Assembly: GCA_949286445.1 (NCBI GenBank)
Contig: CASECL010000032.1
Span: 1-36,180 of the forward strand
Source of the DNA: an uncultured bacterium
Lineage (GTDB): Bacteria > Verrucomicrobiota > Lentisphaeria > Victivallales > Victivallaceae
Direction of reading: 5' to 3'
Length of the DNA: 36,180 bases
Below are positions 22,777 through 31,506 of this stretch, piece after piece. Position numbers and translations under genes: made by a program. Positions within the stretch are counted from its first letter, which is position 1; each line of letters begins with the position of its first letter. The notes under the pieces are model-generated. The model had not been told where the DNA came from, did not search any database, and worked only from the letters and a program-made list of their open reading frames with translations.

Positions 22777-23913
22777 ATGAGAAAAGATTTTTTGCCTTTC
22801 ACCCGCCCGGCGGTGAATGAGGATGATATTCAGGCGGTGACCGATACACTGCGTTCCGGCTGGCTGGCCAGTGGGCCGGCCAATGCCGCGCTGGAAGAGG
22901 CTATGTGTAAATTGACCGGCAATAAATACGCCGTGGCGGTATCTTCGGCCACTGCGGCGATGCATTTGCTGCTTGAAGTGCTCCATATCGGGCCGGGAGA
23001 CGAAGTCGTTACCCCTTCCATGACCTGGGTGTCAATGGTTAACATGATTGTACTGCGCGGGGCGACTCCGGTATTTGCCGAAATTGACCGTGAAACCATG
23101 CTGGTTCAACCGGAATCCATCCGGGAAAAGATCACCCCCCGCACCCGTTTGATTGTCCCGGTGCATTTTGCCGGAGCGGCGGCGGATATGGATGCCATAC
23201 GCGAGGCAGCTGGAAATATCATGGTGGTGGAAGATGCCGCCCATGCGCTGGGTACTTATTACAAAGGACGCCACGCCGGAAACAGCGGTTCGGCGATTTT
23301 CAGTTTCCACGCCATTAAAAATGTTACCACCGGCGAAGGCGGTATGTTTGTTACCGATGATAAAGAAATGGCAGATGCGGTCCGCCGCTGGAAATTCCAC
23401 GGGCTTGGAGTGGATGCTTTTGACCGTCTTAACAAAGGGCGTTCGCCCCAGGCCGAAGTGATAGAGCCGGGATATAAGTACAATTTGAGCGATATTTGCG
23501 CCTCTCTGGGGGTAAGTCAGCTCAAGCGGCTTGAAAATATCAATGCCGCACGCAGAGAGCTGGCTGTGCGTTATCTGGAATTGTTCCGGGATATTCCGGA
23601 AATCCGTCCTCTTGGCATGCCGGATTATGATTTTGTCCATGCCTGGCATCTTTTTGTGGTACGGGTGGATTCGCCCAAGGTTGACCGCAATACTTTTATG
23701 AATGAGTTGAAAAAGCTTAATATCGGAACCGGTCTGCATTTCCGCTGTGCCCATCTGCAGAAGTATTACCGTGAACAGATGGGATATAAACCTGGTCTGT
23801 TGCCCAATACGGAATACAACAGTGACCATATCTGTTCTCTGCCGCTTTTCCCGGATATGACAGAAAAAGATGTTGAAGATGTGGTTGAAGCGATAAAAGA
23901 GGTGATCAAGTGA
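22777..23913 (+). CDS. arnB: UDP-4-amino-4-deoxy-L-arabinose-type aminotransferase (ArnB)
   Basis: This 378-residue protein belongs to the DegT/DnrJ/EryC1/StrS PLP enzymes and reads closely like E. coli ArnB: LPFTRPAV at the start, SSATAAMHLLLEVL, TPSMTWVSMVNMI, VEDAAHALGTYYKGRH, FSFHAIKN with PLP-lysine Lys181, FHGLGVDAFDR, YKYNLSDICA, HAWHLFVVRVD, and RCAHLQKYYRE. ArnB converts UDP-L-Ara4O to UDP-L-Ara4N for lipid A modification and polymyxin resistance. It is followed by arnT-like and arnC genes with short overlaps, strongly supporting the pathway. arnA and arnD are absent from the window. Confidence 0.93.
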   Translation: MRKDFLPFTRPAVNEDDIQAVTDTLRSGWLASGPANAALEEAMCKLTGNKYAVAVSSATAAMHLLLEVLHIGPGDEVVTPSMTWVSMVNMIVLRGATPVFAEIDRETMLVQPESIREKITPRTRLIVPVHFAGAAADMDAIREAAGNIMVVEDAAHALGTYYKGRHAGNSGSAIFSFHAIKNVTTGEGGMFVTDDKEMADAVRRWKFHGLGVDAFDRLNKGRSPQAEVIEPGYKYNLSDICASLGVSQLKRLENINAARRELAVRYLELFRDIPEIRPLGMPDYDFVHAWHLFVVRVDSPKVDRNTFMNELKKLNIGTGLHFRCAHLQKYYREQMGYKPGLLPNTEYNSDHICSLPLFPDMTEKDVEDVVEAIKEVIK

Positions 23914-25748
23914 AGATATCCGGAGAAAAGAGCATCCGGTACGGCCGTCTGCTGCTCTTTATTGTATCGGCGTTCGGATTGCTGATTTTTCTGGGATTGG
24001 CTCCGCTGTGGGGATCGGAAGACCGCTGGGCGGAAATCAGCCGGGAAATGCTGCTGTATCATGACTTTCTTCATCCGGCGATAAATGGTGAAATATATTT
24101 TGACAAACCGCAGCTTTCTTATTGGCTGATTGTGCTTTTCGGCTGGATCAGCGGAGTGCTGAATGAGTTTGTGGTGCGTCTGCCGAGCGCGCTGGCCGGA
24201 CTGGCCGCGCTGGCCGGGGTGTGGTGGCTGGGAAAATGCCTTTATGATGAGAAAACCGCCAATCTGGCTGCCTGGGTGATGCTGGGTTGTTACGGCTTCC
24301 TTTTCTGGGCCCGGAGCGGGGCGGCGGATATGGCCAATGTGGCGGCAATAACGCTGGCGATGGCGTTTTTCATTGAACGGAAAAACAAGAGCGGTTTTTT
24401 CTCTTATTTCATCTTTTATCTTATCTGCGCTCTGGGCGCGCTGACCAAGGGACTGCCGGCACTGGTAATGCCTTTTGTGCTGATAGCTCCGTTCCTCTGG
24501 AGGGACGGAGAATGGAAGAAGCATTTGAAATGGAGCAATCTGGCCGCCTTTATCCTGGCTATGGCAATCTATCTTCTGCCGTTTTATCTGGCGGCAACCA
24601 TGGCTACTCCGGAATTTTACACCCGCCCGGCTCATACGGCAGAAACCGGAAGCTGGTGCTGCGCGGTGAAAAAATACCTGCCGCTCTGCGAAATACTGCC
24701 GGACGGCACCCATAATTTGACCGGCTTCGGGCTGGTGGTGCGGGAAAATCTGGTCAGGGTGTTCAAACCCTTTGATCATGATGATGAACCGTTCTTCTGC
24801 TATGTTTATCATCTGCCGCGGATTATGCTGCCTTTGGCTCCGCTTTTTATTCTGGCTCTGGCCGGGTTTGTAAAACGCCGGAAAACACTCAGCGCAAATA
24901 CCCGCGATCTGCTGTGGGGGGCAGCGTTGATGTTTGTACTGTTTTCGCTTTCCGGGTCGAGACGCTGGTACTATATTCTGCCCTTGCTGGCACCGTGTAC
25001 TTTATTGACAGCAGTCGCTTTTTCCCGGACGGAGGAGGAGGGGGTGGAAAAATGGAATGCAATTGCGATAAAATTGTACCGGTATTTATTGATCACAACC
25101 GGCTCACTGGCAGTGCTCAGTCTGATGCTTTATCCGGTATGGCGGCGGGTTTTGCCGGTGGCTCCGCCGTTGCTTTTCCTGATCGCACTGCCTTTGTTTG
25201 GAGTGATCGGTATGTTGCTGCTTTTTCTGGATGAGGTGGGTGAACGGGATATTATCGGAAAAATCTTTAATCTTCCCCGCCGTCCGGCGGCGGTAATAGT
25301 TGTTGCCGCGCTTTTTACTATCGGCGTATTCAGCTGTCTGGTTCCGTCGATGTGGACATTGCGCAAAGAACGTGATTTTATCCGCGGGGTGACTGCATCT
25401 CTGCATGGGAGTATCGCTCCGGAACAGGTATTTCTCTGGAATCACGAACCCAATGCCAGACTGGTTTTCTATCTTGATTATCCCCGTCCGGTGAAAGTGG
25501 GATTTAAAACCGGAGATCTCAAGCGTTTCATGAAGGATAACGCAGGGCGGAAAGTTATGCTTATAACTTACACCCGGAAACGTAATATGGAAAGTTTTCA
25601 GGCCGCGGTAAAAGAACTCGGGCTGGATATCAATATAAATGAGCCGTCTTACCGTGAGCCGCGCGAATCGTATGAGTCGCGCAAGTCAAGAAAATTGCAT
25701 ATCTGGATAAAGAAAGCAGAAGATAATGGAAAAGAACAAGATAATTGA
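23910..25748 (+). CDS. ArnT-like GT39/GT83 glycosyltransferase
   Basis: This 612-residue polytopic membrane protein has about 11-13 hydrophobic segments and a C-terminal soluble part. It begins with GTG in GTGA overlap with arnB, with AGAGGTGAT upstream. The first outer loop has WGSEDRWAEISREM (34-47) and GEIYFDKPQLSYW (60-72), matching PDETRYAEISREM and RYFEKPIAGYW of E. coli ArnT. A second conserved region is FWARSGAADMAN. ArnT moves aminoarabinose from undecaprenyl phosphate to lipid A. The Asp of the usual D-E pair is Ser36 here, with Glu37-Asp38 next to it. Its place between arnB and arnC supports the role; the exact sugar is not certain. Confidence 0.75.
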   Translation: MKISGEKSIRYGRLLLFIVSAFGLLIFLGLAPLWGSEDRWAEISREMLLYHDFLHPAINGEIYFDKPQLSYWLIVLFGWISGVLNEFVVRLPSALAGLAALAGVWWLGKCLYDEKTANLAAWVMLGCYGFLFWARSGAADMANVAAITLAMAFFIERKNKSGFFSYFIFYLICALGALTKGLPALVMPFVLIAPFLWRDGEWKKHLKWSNLAAFILAMAIYLLPFYLAATMATPEFYTRPAHTAETGSWCCAVKKYLPLCEILPDGTHNLTGFGLVVRENLVRVFKPFDHDDEPFFCYVYHLPRIMLPLAPLFILALAGFVKRRKTLSANTRDLLWGAALMFVLFSLSGSRRWYYILPLLAPCTLLTAVAFSRTEEEGVEKWNAIAIKLYRYLLITTGSLAVLSLMLYPVWRRVLPVAPPLLFLIALPLFGVIGMLLLFLDEVGERDIIGKIFNLPRRPAAVIVVAALFTIGVFSCLVPSMWTLRKERDFIRGVTASLHGSIAPEQVFLWNHEPNARLVFYLDYPRPVKVGFKTGDLKRFMKDNAGRKVMLITYTRKRNMESFQAAVKELGLDININEPSYREPRESYESRKSRKLHIWIKKAEDNGKEQDN

Positions 25749-26694
25749 TTTTATTTCGGTGGTTGTACCGGTCTATAACGAAGAGGGCTGTCTGCAGGAA
25801 TTGATAGACCGCTCTCTGGCGTCGCTGGACAAAACCGGAAAGAAAAATGAGCTTATTTTAGTAGATGACGGCAGCCGTGACGGTTCGGCGGATATTATTG
25901 CCCGGGCGTCAGAAGCCCATCCTGACCGGGTGATCGGCTGTATATTGAATCGTAATTACGGACAGCATTCCGCAATTATGGCCGGTTTTTCGCTGGTACG
26001 CGGCGATCTGGTAATAACCTTGGATGCCGATCTGCAGAATCCGCCGGAGGAATTCCCCCGGCTGGTGGCGGCGGCAGAAGAGGGCAACGATGTGGTCGGT
26101 ACGGTAAGAATGAACCGTAAAGATACCTGGTTCCGCCGGATGGCGTCAAAGGTGGTGAACCGGGTGGCGCGCAAGGCTACCGGGGTGAACATGGTGGACT
26201 ACGGCTGCATGCTGCGGGCCTACCGCCGTCCGGTGGTGGATGCAATGCTGCAATGCCATGAACGCAGCACATTTATTCCGATTCTGGGAAACAGTTTTGC
26301 CCGCCAAACCTGCGAAATTCAGGTCAGCCACAGTGAACGCGCGGTGGGTGAATCAAAATATTCACTTTGGAAACTGATCAATCTGCAGTTTAATATGCTT
26401 ACCTGCATGACGACTTTCCCGCTTCAGGTGCTGACCTATGTGGGAGCTTTGATCGCGCTCAGCGGGGTTGCGCTCGGTGTGTTTATTCTGGCTTTCCGTT
26501 ACATTCACCTGGATGGCCAGGCCTGGTCAAATCAGGGAACGTTCACACTGTTTGCCATCAGTTTCATCTTTTCCGGCTGCCAGATGGCCGGCATGGGAAT
26601 ACTGGGCGAATATATTGCCAGAATTTACAATGATGTCCGGGCCCGGCCGCTGTACTTTGTGGAAAAAGTGCTTGGACGCTCTGATATGAAATAA
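25726..26694 (+). CDS. arnC: Undecaprenyl-phosphate 4-deoxy-4-formamido-L-arabinose transferase (ArnC-like)
   Basis: This 322-residue GT2 enzyme is very like E. coli ArnC: VVVPVYNEE (12-20), LVDDGSRDGSADI (45-57), NRNYGQHSAIMAGFS (75-89), ITLDADLQNPPEE (97-109), VVGTVRMNRKDTWFRRMASK, GCMLRAYRRP, and two C-terminal membrane helices (about 230-255 and 270-295) followed by GEYIARIYNDVRARP. ArnC attaches the formylated amino sugar to undecaprenyl phosphate. Without a visible arnA (formylation) its substrate here is open. It overlaps the arnT-like gene by 23 bp. Relatives such as GtrB/DPM synthases share the fold, but the long matches favour ArnC. Confidence 0.9.
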   Translation: MEKNKIIDFISVVVPVYNEEGCLQELIDRSLASLDKTGKKNELILVDDGSRDGSADIIARASEAHPDRVIGCILNRNYGQHSAIMAGFSLVRGDLVITLDADLQNPPEEFPRLVAAAEEGNDVVGTVRMNRKDTWFRRMASKVVNRVARKATGVNMVDYGCMLRAYRRPVVDAMLQCHERSTFIPILGNSFARQTCEIQVSHSERAVGESKYSLWKLINLQFNMLTCMTTFPLQVLTYVGALIALSGVALGVFILAFRYIHLDGQAWSNQGTFTLFAISFIFSGCQMAGMGILGEYIARIYNDVRARPLYFVEKVLGRSDMK

Positions 26695-26705
26695 TAAATA
26701 TTGAT

Positions 26706-26734
26706 TTGAAAAAATCCATGGATTGGTGTATATT
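26706..26734 (+). promoter_or_regulatory. Sigma70-like promoter of pyrH with palindromic spacer
   Basis: TTGAAA (26706-26711) and TATATT (26729-26734) are separated by 17 bp, each five of six to consensus. The spacer contains the 12-bp perfect palindrome AATCCATGGATT (26713-26724), well placed for a repressor. Transcription would begin near 26741, leaving a leader of about 86 nt. The leader includes TCCCGG (26735-26740, at the start point) and CCGGGA (26759-26764). Confidence 0.65.
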
Positions 26735-26826
26735 TCCCGGTGGGGGATATCGCGGCGTCCGGGATGAACGGCAATGCCGGGATAAGCGGATGTTAAAAAA
26801 GAGGGTGGAAGGTCAGAAAGGTTTTT

Positions 26827-27540
26827 ATGAGTAATTATCAATTCAAACGGGTGCTGTTGAAATTGAGCGGAGAAGCGTTGAAAGGCGACCGTGAATTCGG
26901 TTACTCTGCTTCCGCCATAGATGACATCGTAAACCGGATATCTCCGCTGCTGGATAACGGTATCGAAGTGGCGATGGTCGTGGGTGCCGGAAATATCTGG
27001 CGCGGGGTGATGGGCTCCGACCGGATGGAGAGGGTGGATGCCGACAGCATGGGAATGCTGGCAACAGTGATGAATGCCATTTGTCTGCGGGATCATTTTC
27101 AGGCGGCAGGAGTTAATGCTGTTGTACAGACCGCGGTGGCAATGGAGCCGCTGGCAGACCGTTACAACCGGAAAAAAGCGATTGCGGCATTGGAGGCCGG
27201 GCAGGTGGTGATTTTTGCCTGCGGGACCGGAAGTCCGTTTTTTACCACCGACAGTGCAAGCGCACTGCGGGCATTGGAAACGGATTGTGATGCACTTATT
27301 AAAGCGACCAAAGTTGACGGAGTTTATTCAGCCGATCCGATGCGTTTTCCGGATGCCAGGCGTTATGAAAGAATAAGTTATGATGAAGCATTGGCGGCCC
27401 GGCTCGGTGTGCTGGATTCGGTGGCGTTTTCACTGTGCCGGGACAATGCGCTGCCGATAATCGTATGCAATTTCAATGATCCCGGCGCGCTGGACCGGGT
27501 GTTGCGCGGCGATACCGCGGCAGGAACGATTGTAGAATAA
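26827..27540 (+). CDS. pyrH: UMP kinase
   Basis: PyrH phosphorylates UMP to UDP, the first step to UTP and CTP, and is normally essential. The 237-residue length is standard. Motifs: LLKLSGEAL (10-18), VVGAGNIWRG (51-60), the MLATVMNAICLRD region, FFTTDSASALRA, and KATKVDGVYSADP. The ribosome site AGAAAGG lies five bases before ATG 26827. The usual tsf/frr neighbours are absent; instead lpxA follows after 52 bp. It has its own promoter with an operator-like palindrome. Confidence 0.97.
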   Translation: MSNYQFKRVLLKLSGEALKGDREFGYSASAIDDIVNRISPLLDNGIEVAMVVGAGNIWRGVMGSDRMERVDADSMGMLATVMNAICLRDHFQAAGVNAVVQTAVAMEPLADRYNRKKAIAALEAGQVVIFACGTGSPFFTTDSASALRALETDCDALIKATKVDGVYSADPMRFPDARRYERISYDEALAARLGVLDSVAFSLCRDNALPIIVCNFNDPGALDRVLRGDTAAGTIVE

Positions 27541-27592
27541 AATCATCCGGGGATTCGGTTTTGGTCTCCGGTAAAAGTACAGGCTGTTGTTT

Positions 27593-28393
27593 ATGAGCGG
27601 ATATTATGTTTCTCCCCGGGCAAAACTGGGTGAGCGGGTGGAAATCGGACCGGGCGCAGTTATTGAGGATGACTGCGTTATCGGAGATGACTGTTTTATT
27701 GATGCCAATGTTAAAATTGGCCGTTACACCACCATTGGCGCGCGCAGCCGTATTTATCTGGGAGCTTATGTCGGCGCGGAACCGCAGGATCACCGTTTCC
27801 GGCCTGGAGTGAAGTCTTCAACCGTTATCGGCAGCGATACGGTAATCCGGGAATATGTTACCATACACCGTTCGCCATTTGAGAACGGCATTACCCGGGT
27901 GGGGGATCACACTTTGCTGATGGCATTTGTGCATCTGGGGCATGACGGGATGATCGGCAACCACGTTACCGCGGCTAATCATACCTCATTTTCCGGACAT
28001 GTGATCGTGGAAGACGGCGCGGTTTTATCCGGGTATGTGCTGATTCATCAGTTTTGCCGGATCGGCAGTCTGGCTATGGTCGGGGCAAGAACGATTATTA
28101 CCCAGGATGTGCCGCCTTATGTGCTGTTGTCTGAAAGCAATTGCGTGTGTTCATCCAATACCGTCGGATTGCGGCGGGCAGGATTGTCAGATGAGGCGAG
28201 ACTGGCAATAAGAAAAGCAATTAAGACATTTTATTTCAAGAAGCTGAACGCGAAAAACGCCCTGGCGGAAATATGCAGCGGACCGATGACGCCGGAGGTG
28301 GAACATTTTGTGGATTTCATAAGAAAATCTGAACGCGGGGTAATGCCCGGCGATCCCAGAATAATCGCGTTGGGCAAGAGAATAGAAGAGTGA
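27593..28393 (+). CDS. lpxA: Acyl-ACP--UDP-N-acetylglucosamine O-acyltransferase
   Basis: LpxA performs the first step of lipid A synthesis, adding a hydroxyacyl chain to UDP-GlcNAc. From ATG 27593 the protein has 266 residues (E. coli 262). Hexapeptide repeats run through residues 1-185, with GAEPQDHRF (61-69), IREYVTIHRS, the catalytic His117 in HLGHDGMIGN, and TQDVPPYVLLSE. The C-terminal helical domain follows. The residue aligned with E. coli Gly173, part of the acyl-chain ruler, appears to be Ala165, which could affect chain length. A TTG at 27587 is a less likely start. The usual lpxD/fabZ/lpxB neighbours are absent; lpxB is about 9 kb away. Confidence 0.96.
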   Translation: MSGYYVSPRAKLGERVEIGPGAVIEDDCVIGDDCFIDANVKIGRYTTIGARSRIYLGAYVGAEPQDHRFRPGVKSSTVIGSDTVIREYVTIHRSPFENGITRVGDHTLLMAFVHLGHDGMIGNHVTAANHTSFSGHVIVEDGAVLSGYVLIHQFCRIGSLAMVGARTIITQDVPPYVLLSESNCVCSSNTVGLRRAGLSDEARLAIRKAIKTFYFKKLNAKNALAEICSGPMTPEVEHFVDFIRKSERGVMPGDPRIIALGKRIEE

Positions 28394-28401
28394 GGTTTTT
28401 T

Positions 28402-29604
28402 ATGCGTGCGGTGAAAGAAATTTTTATGTTGCTGATAAAGAAAATGCCTGCAGTTACAGTTCTGCCGTTGCTGCTGCTGTTTTCCGGATGCGCCGGCTGG
28501 GGTGAAGAAAAATCAGAGGTGCTTATCGGTGTGCTGGCTCCGGCCCAGGGCGGCAATGCCAAAGCGGCGGAGCAGGTAATTAAAGGTATCGGGATTGCCG
28601 CCGACGGCGTGAATAATTCCGGTGGAGTGGAAGGCCGGAGAATAAAATTGGAAGTTATCCGGTACAAAAATCCCCGTCAGGCTGTGCGTGACTTTGACAG
28701 ATTGGCAGATTCCGGAGCCGCAGCAGTGATAGGAACATACAGTTCAGAAGAGGTTACCCCGCTGAAATCAGCGGCCAACCGGAGAAAATTGCTTCTGGTG
28801 CTGCCCATGGCCAGTTCGGATGAATTGACGGAGAGAACTGATTATGTAGTGAGAAATTGTTATAATGACACATTGCAGAGCCGGGCTTTGATGTATTATG
28901 CCCGTTATCTCAAGGATAAAAAACGCCTCGGAGTGCTGGTTAATCTGGATGAAGGAGCAGTTTTCGCCCGGGATATTGCTTACAAGGCGGCACAGTGCTT
29001 CAATGATTACGGCGGGACTGTGGCCGGGATGGCCGGTTTCCGGGAGAAAGACCGCAGTTTTGCCGGGCCGCTGAAAAAACTGATGGATAAAAATATCGAT
29101 ATACTGCTGCTGCCGGCATACCCGGAGTGTGCCGGTAAAATTATTGCCGAAGCCAGAAAACTCGGATATACCGGGATGATTATTTCACCTGACAGCGTAT
29201 CGGAAAAAGCATTCTTTGAGGCGTTGCCGGAAAATGCGGGAGAGGTTTATTTTTCTTCGCCGTATTCCCAAGATTATCTGACGGAGAATACTGCCAATTT
29301 CCGCACCATCATGCGGAGAAATGAAATCACTTCTCCCGGCGACGGCGAGGCTCAGGGATATGACGCGCTGAATTTAATTGCCGCCGCTCTCCAGGCGGAT
29401 GACGCGCCTTATAAAGCTATCCGCAAACTCAATCATCATGCCGGGGCTTCCGGTCCGGTAATTATGCGTGAGGACGGCAATGCGGATCACATGATTTTCA
29501 TCAACAAAATTGAATACGGCAAGGACGGCAAGGCGTCACCCAAACTTGAACTCGGCGTCGATCCGCTGCTGCTCCGGGACGTGACCATTGACAAGAAAGA
29601 GTAG
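28402..29604 (+). CDS. Periplasmic-binding lipoprotein (branched-chain amino acid ABC substrate-binding type)
   Basis: From ATG 28402 (GAGG six bases upstream) the protein has 400 residues. A GTG at 28390 overlaps the lpxA stop but is less likely. A lipoprotein signal peptide ends in LFSGC with Cys30 as the lipidation site. The rest has the Peripla_BP_6 bilobed fold: VLIGVLAPAQGGNAKAAEQVIKGI (split by the hinge), AAAVIGTYSSEEVTPLKS, RNCYNDTLQSRALMYYA, and GYDALNLIAAAL. Such proteins deliver amino acids, amides or other small ligands to an ABC permease. No permease or ATPase gene is next to it, so it may serve a distant transporter or act as a sensor. It follows lpxA by 8 bp and precedes parE by 12 bp. 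Confidence 0.88.
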   Translation: MRAVKEIFMLLIKKMPAVTVLPLLLLFSGCAGWGEEKSEVLIGVLAPAQGGNAKAAEQVIKGIGIAADGVNNSGGVEGRRIKLEVIRYKNPRQAVRDFDRLADSGAAAVIGTYSSEEVTPLKSAANRRKLLLVLPMASSDELTERTDYVVRNCYNDTLQSRALMYYARYLKDKKRLGVLVNLDEGAVFARDIAYKAAQCFNDYGGTVAGMAGFREKDRSFAGPLKKLMDKNIDILLLPAYPECAGKIIAEARKLGYTGMIISPDSVSEKAFFEALPENAGEVYFSSPYSQDYLTENTANFRTIMRRNEITSPGDGEAQGYDALNLIAAALQADDAPYKAIRKLNHHAGASGPVIMREDGNADHMIFINKIEYGKDGKASPKLELGVDPLLLRDVTIDKKE

Positions 29605-29616
29605 TGTAGTAGCGGA

Positions 29617-31506
29617 ATGAGTGAGGAAAGAGAAAATCCCGCCGCCGGAATGAAAAACAGCGTTTCCGGCGCAGCGGGGCAGTCTCCGGCGGCGGAATAT
29701 AACGAAAATGCAATTCAAACCCTGAGCGCACTGGAGCATATCCGGCTCCGGCCGGGTATGTATATCGGGCGCATGGGGGATGGTTCGCATCCCGATGACG
29801 GTATTTATATTCTGCTCAAAGAGATTATTGACAACAGTATTGACGAATTCATCATGGGGCAGGGACGCCGGATTGATGTGGCGTTGAACGGCCATACTGT
29901 TTCTGTGCGGGATTACGGGCGGGGAATACCGCCGGGAAAACTGGTGGAGTGCGTCTCTGTAATCAATACCGGAGGTAAATACAATACTGATGTATTCAAA
30001 TTTTCCATCGGTCTCAACGGGGTGGGCACCAAGGCGGTAAATGCGCTTTCAGAATATTTCCGGGTCAAAACCATAAGAGACGGTCATTTCCGTGCTGCGG
30101 AGTTTTCCAAAGGCAAACTGGTCAATGAAGAGGAGGGCGATTGCCAGGAACGCAACGGAACCCAGGTGGAATTCACTCCGGATCATGAATTATTCAAAAA
30201 TTATGATTTCCGGATGGAGTATCTGGAAAAACGGCTCTGGATGTACGCTTATTTGAACAGCGGCCTGTCGCTTTACTTCAATAACCGGGTATATTTTTCC
30301 CGGAACGGCTTGAAAGATTTGCTGGAAAATGAGGTGGAGGAAGAAAACCGCCTTTATAATACGATTTACTTCAAAGACAAAACCATTGAATTTGCCCTGA
30401 CTCACAGTGACGCCTATGGTGAAACCCAGTTTTCATTTGTCAACGGACAGTATACTCATGACGGCGGAACTCACCTGTCCGCCTTTAAAGAGGGTGTGCT
30501 TAAGGGAATAAATGAGTTTTCCGGGCGGAATTTCAAGGCTGACGCCATCCGGGACGGATTGGTGGGGGCCATCGCAGTAAAAGTGGTCGCTCCGGTCTTT
30601 GAATCCCAGACCAAAAATAAGCTGGGCAATACCGATGTGCGGTATCCGGTGGTGACTGCCGTCAGTGCGGCGGTGGCAGATTTCCTCCATAAAAACCGGG
30701 AAGTGGCTGACCTGGTGATTGACAAAGTCACCCGCAACGAACAACTGCATAAACAGATATCCGAGGTGAAGAAAAAATCCCGGGAGACTTTGCAGAAAAG
30801 CCGTTTGCGTATTCCCAAGCTGAAAGATTGCAAATATCATATCGGAGAGAAAATTCCCCGCAATGTTGCGCCGGGTGAATCAATGATTTTTCTTACCGAG
30901 GGCGATTCCGCCGCCGGATCGCTGGAGGTCTGCCGGGACGTGAACTACCAGGCTATTTTCGCACTGCGCGGTAAACCGATGAATTTCTACGGGCAGAAGT
31001 TTGAAAAGATTTACAGCAATGAGGAGTTGACATTCCTGATGCAGGCACTGGGGGTGGAGGAATCAGTGGAAAATCTGCGTTATGACCGGATAATTATTGC
31101 CACTGATGCGGATGTGGATGGACTGCATATCCGTAATTTGCTGTTGACTTTTTTCCTGACGTTCTTTGACCAGCTGGTGCTTTCCGGGCATGTTTTTGTG
31201 CTGGAAACTCCGCTTTTCCGGGTGCAGAAGCCGAAAGAAAAACCAATTTACTGTTACAGCGAACAGGAACGGGATGCCGCTTACGCCAAGGCAGGGAAAA
31301 AAGCGGAAATCACCCGGTTCAAAGGTTTGGGGGAAATTTCACCCAAGGAATTCGGTCAGTTCATCGGATCGGAGATGCGGCTGGCACCGGTAACGCTGGA
31401 CAGTATGAGAAATGTTCCGGAACTGCTGGGCTTTTACATGGGCAACAATACCCCGGAACGGAAAGATTACATTATGAACAATTTGGAGGTGCCGGAATAT
31501 GACTGA
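29617..31506 (+). CDS. parE: DNA topoisomerase IV subunit B
   Basis: This 629-residue ATPase subunit of a type IIA topoisomerase has the GHKL site EIIDNSIDEF, DYGRGIP, and GLNGVGTKAVNALS in the N domain, and a Toprim domain with FLTEGDSAAGS, ALRGKPMNFYG and DADVDGLHIRN. It has ParE size without the extra insertion of proteobacterial GyrB. It overlaps parC by 8 bp, so the two subunits are made together. The name parE rather than gyrB rests on size and partner, since no GyrA box is visible in the partner. The first 30 residues are a polar extension. The ribosome site is weak. Confidence 0.92.
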   Translation: MSEERENPAAGMKNSVSGAAGQSPAAEYNENAIQTLSALEHIRLRPGMYIGRMGDGSHPDDGIYILLKEIIDNSIDEFIMGQGRRIDVALNGHTVSVRDYGRGIPPGKLVECVSVINTGGKYNTDVFKFSIGLNGVGTKAVNALSEYFRVKTIRDGHFRAAEFSKGKLVNEEEGDCQERNGTQVEFTPDHELFKNYDFRMEYLEKRLWMYAYLNSGLSLYFNNRVYFSRNGLKDLLENEVEEENRLYNTIYFKDKTIEFALTHSDAYGETQFSFVNGQYTHDGGTHLSAFKEGVLKGINEFSGRNFKADAIRDGLVGAIAVKVVAPVFESQTKNKLGNTDVRYPVVTAVSAAVADFLHKNREVADLVIDKVTRNEQLHKQISEVKKKSRETLQKSRLRIPKLKDCKYHIGEKIPRNVAPGESMIFLTEGDSAAGSLEVCRDVNYQAIFALRGKPMNFYGQKFEKIYSNEELTFLMQALGVEESVENLRYDRIIIATDADVDGLHIRNLLLTFFLTFFDQLVLSGHVFVLETPLFRVQKPKEKPIYCYSEQERDAAYAKAGKKAEITRFKGLGEISPKEFGQFIGSEMRLAPVTLDSMRNVPELLGFYMGNNTPERKDYIMNNLEVPEYD

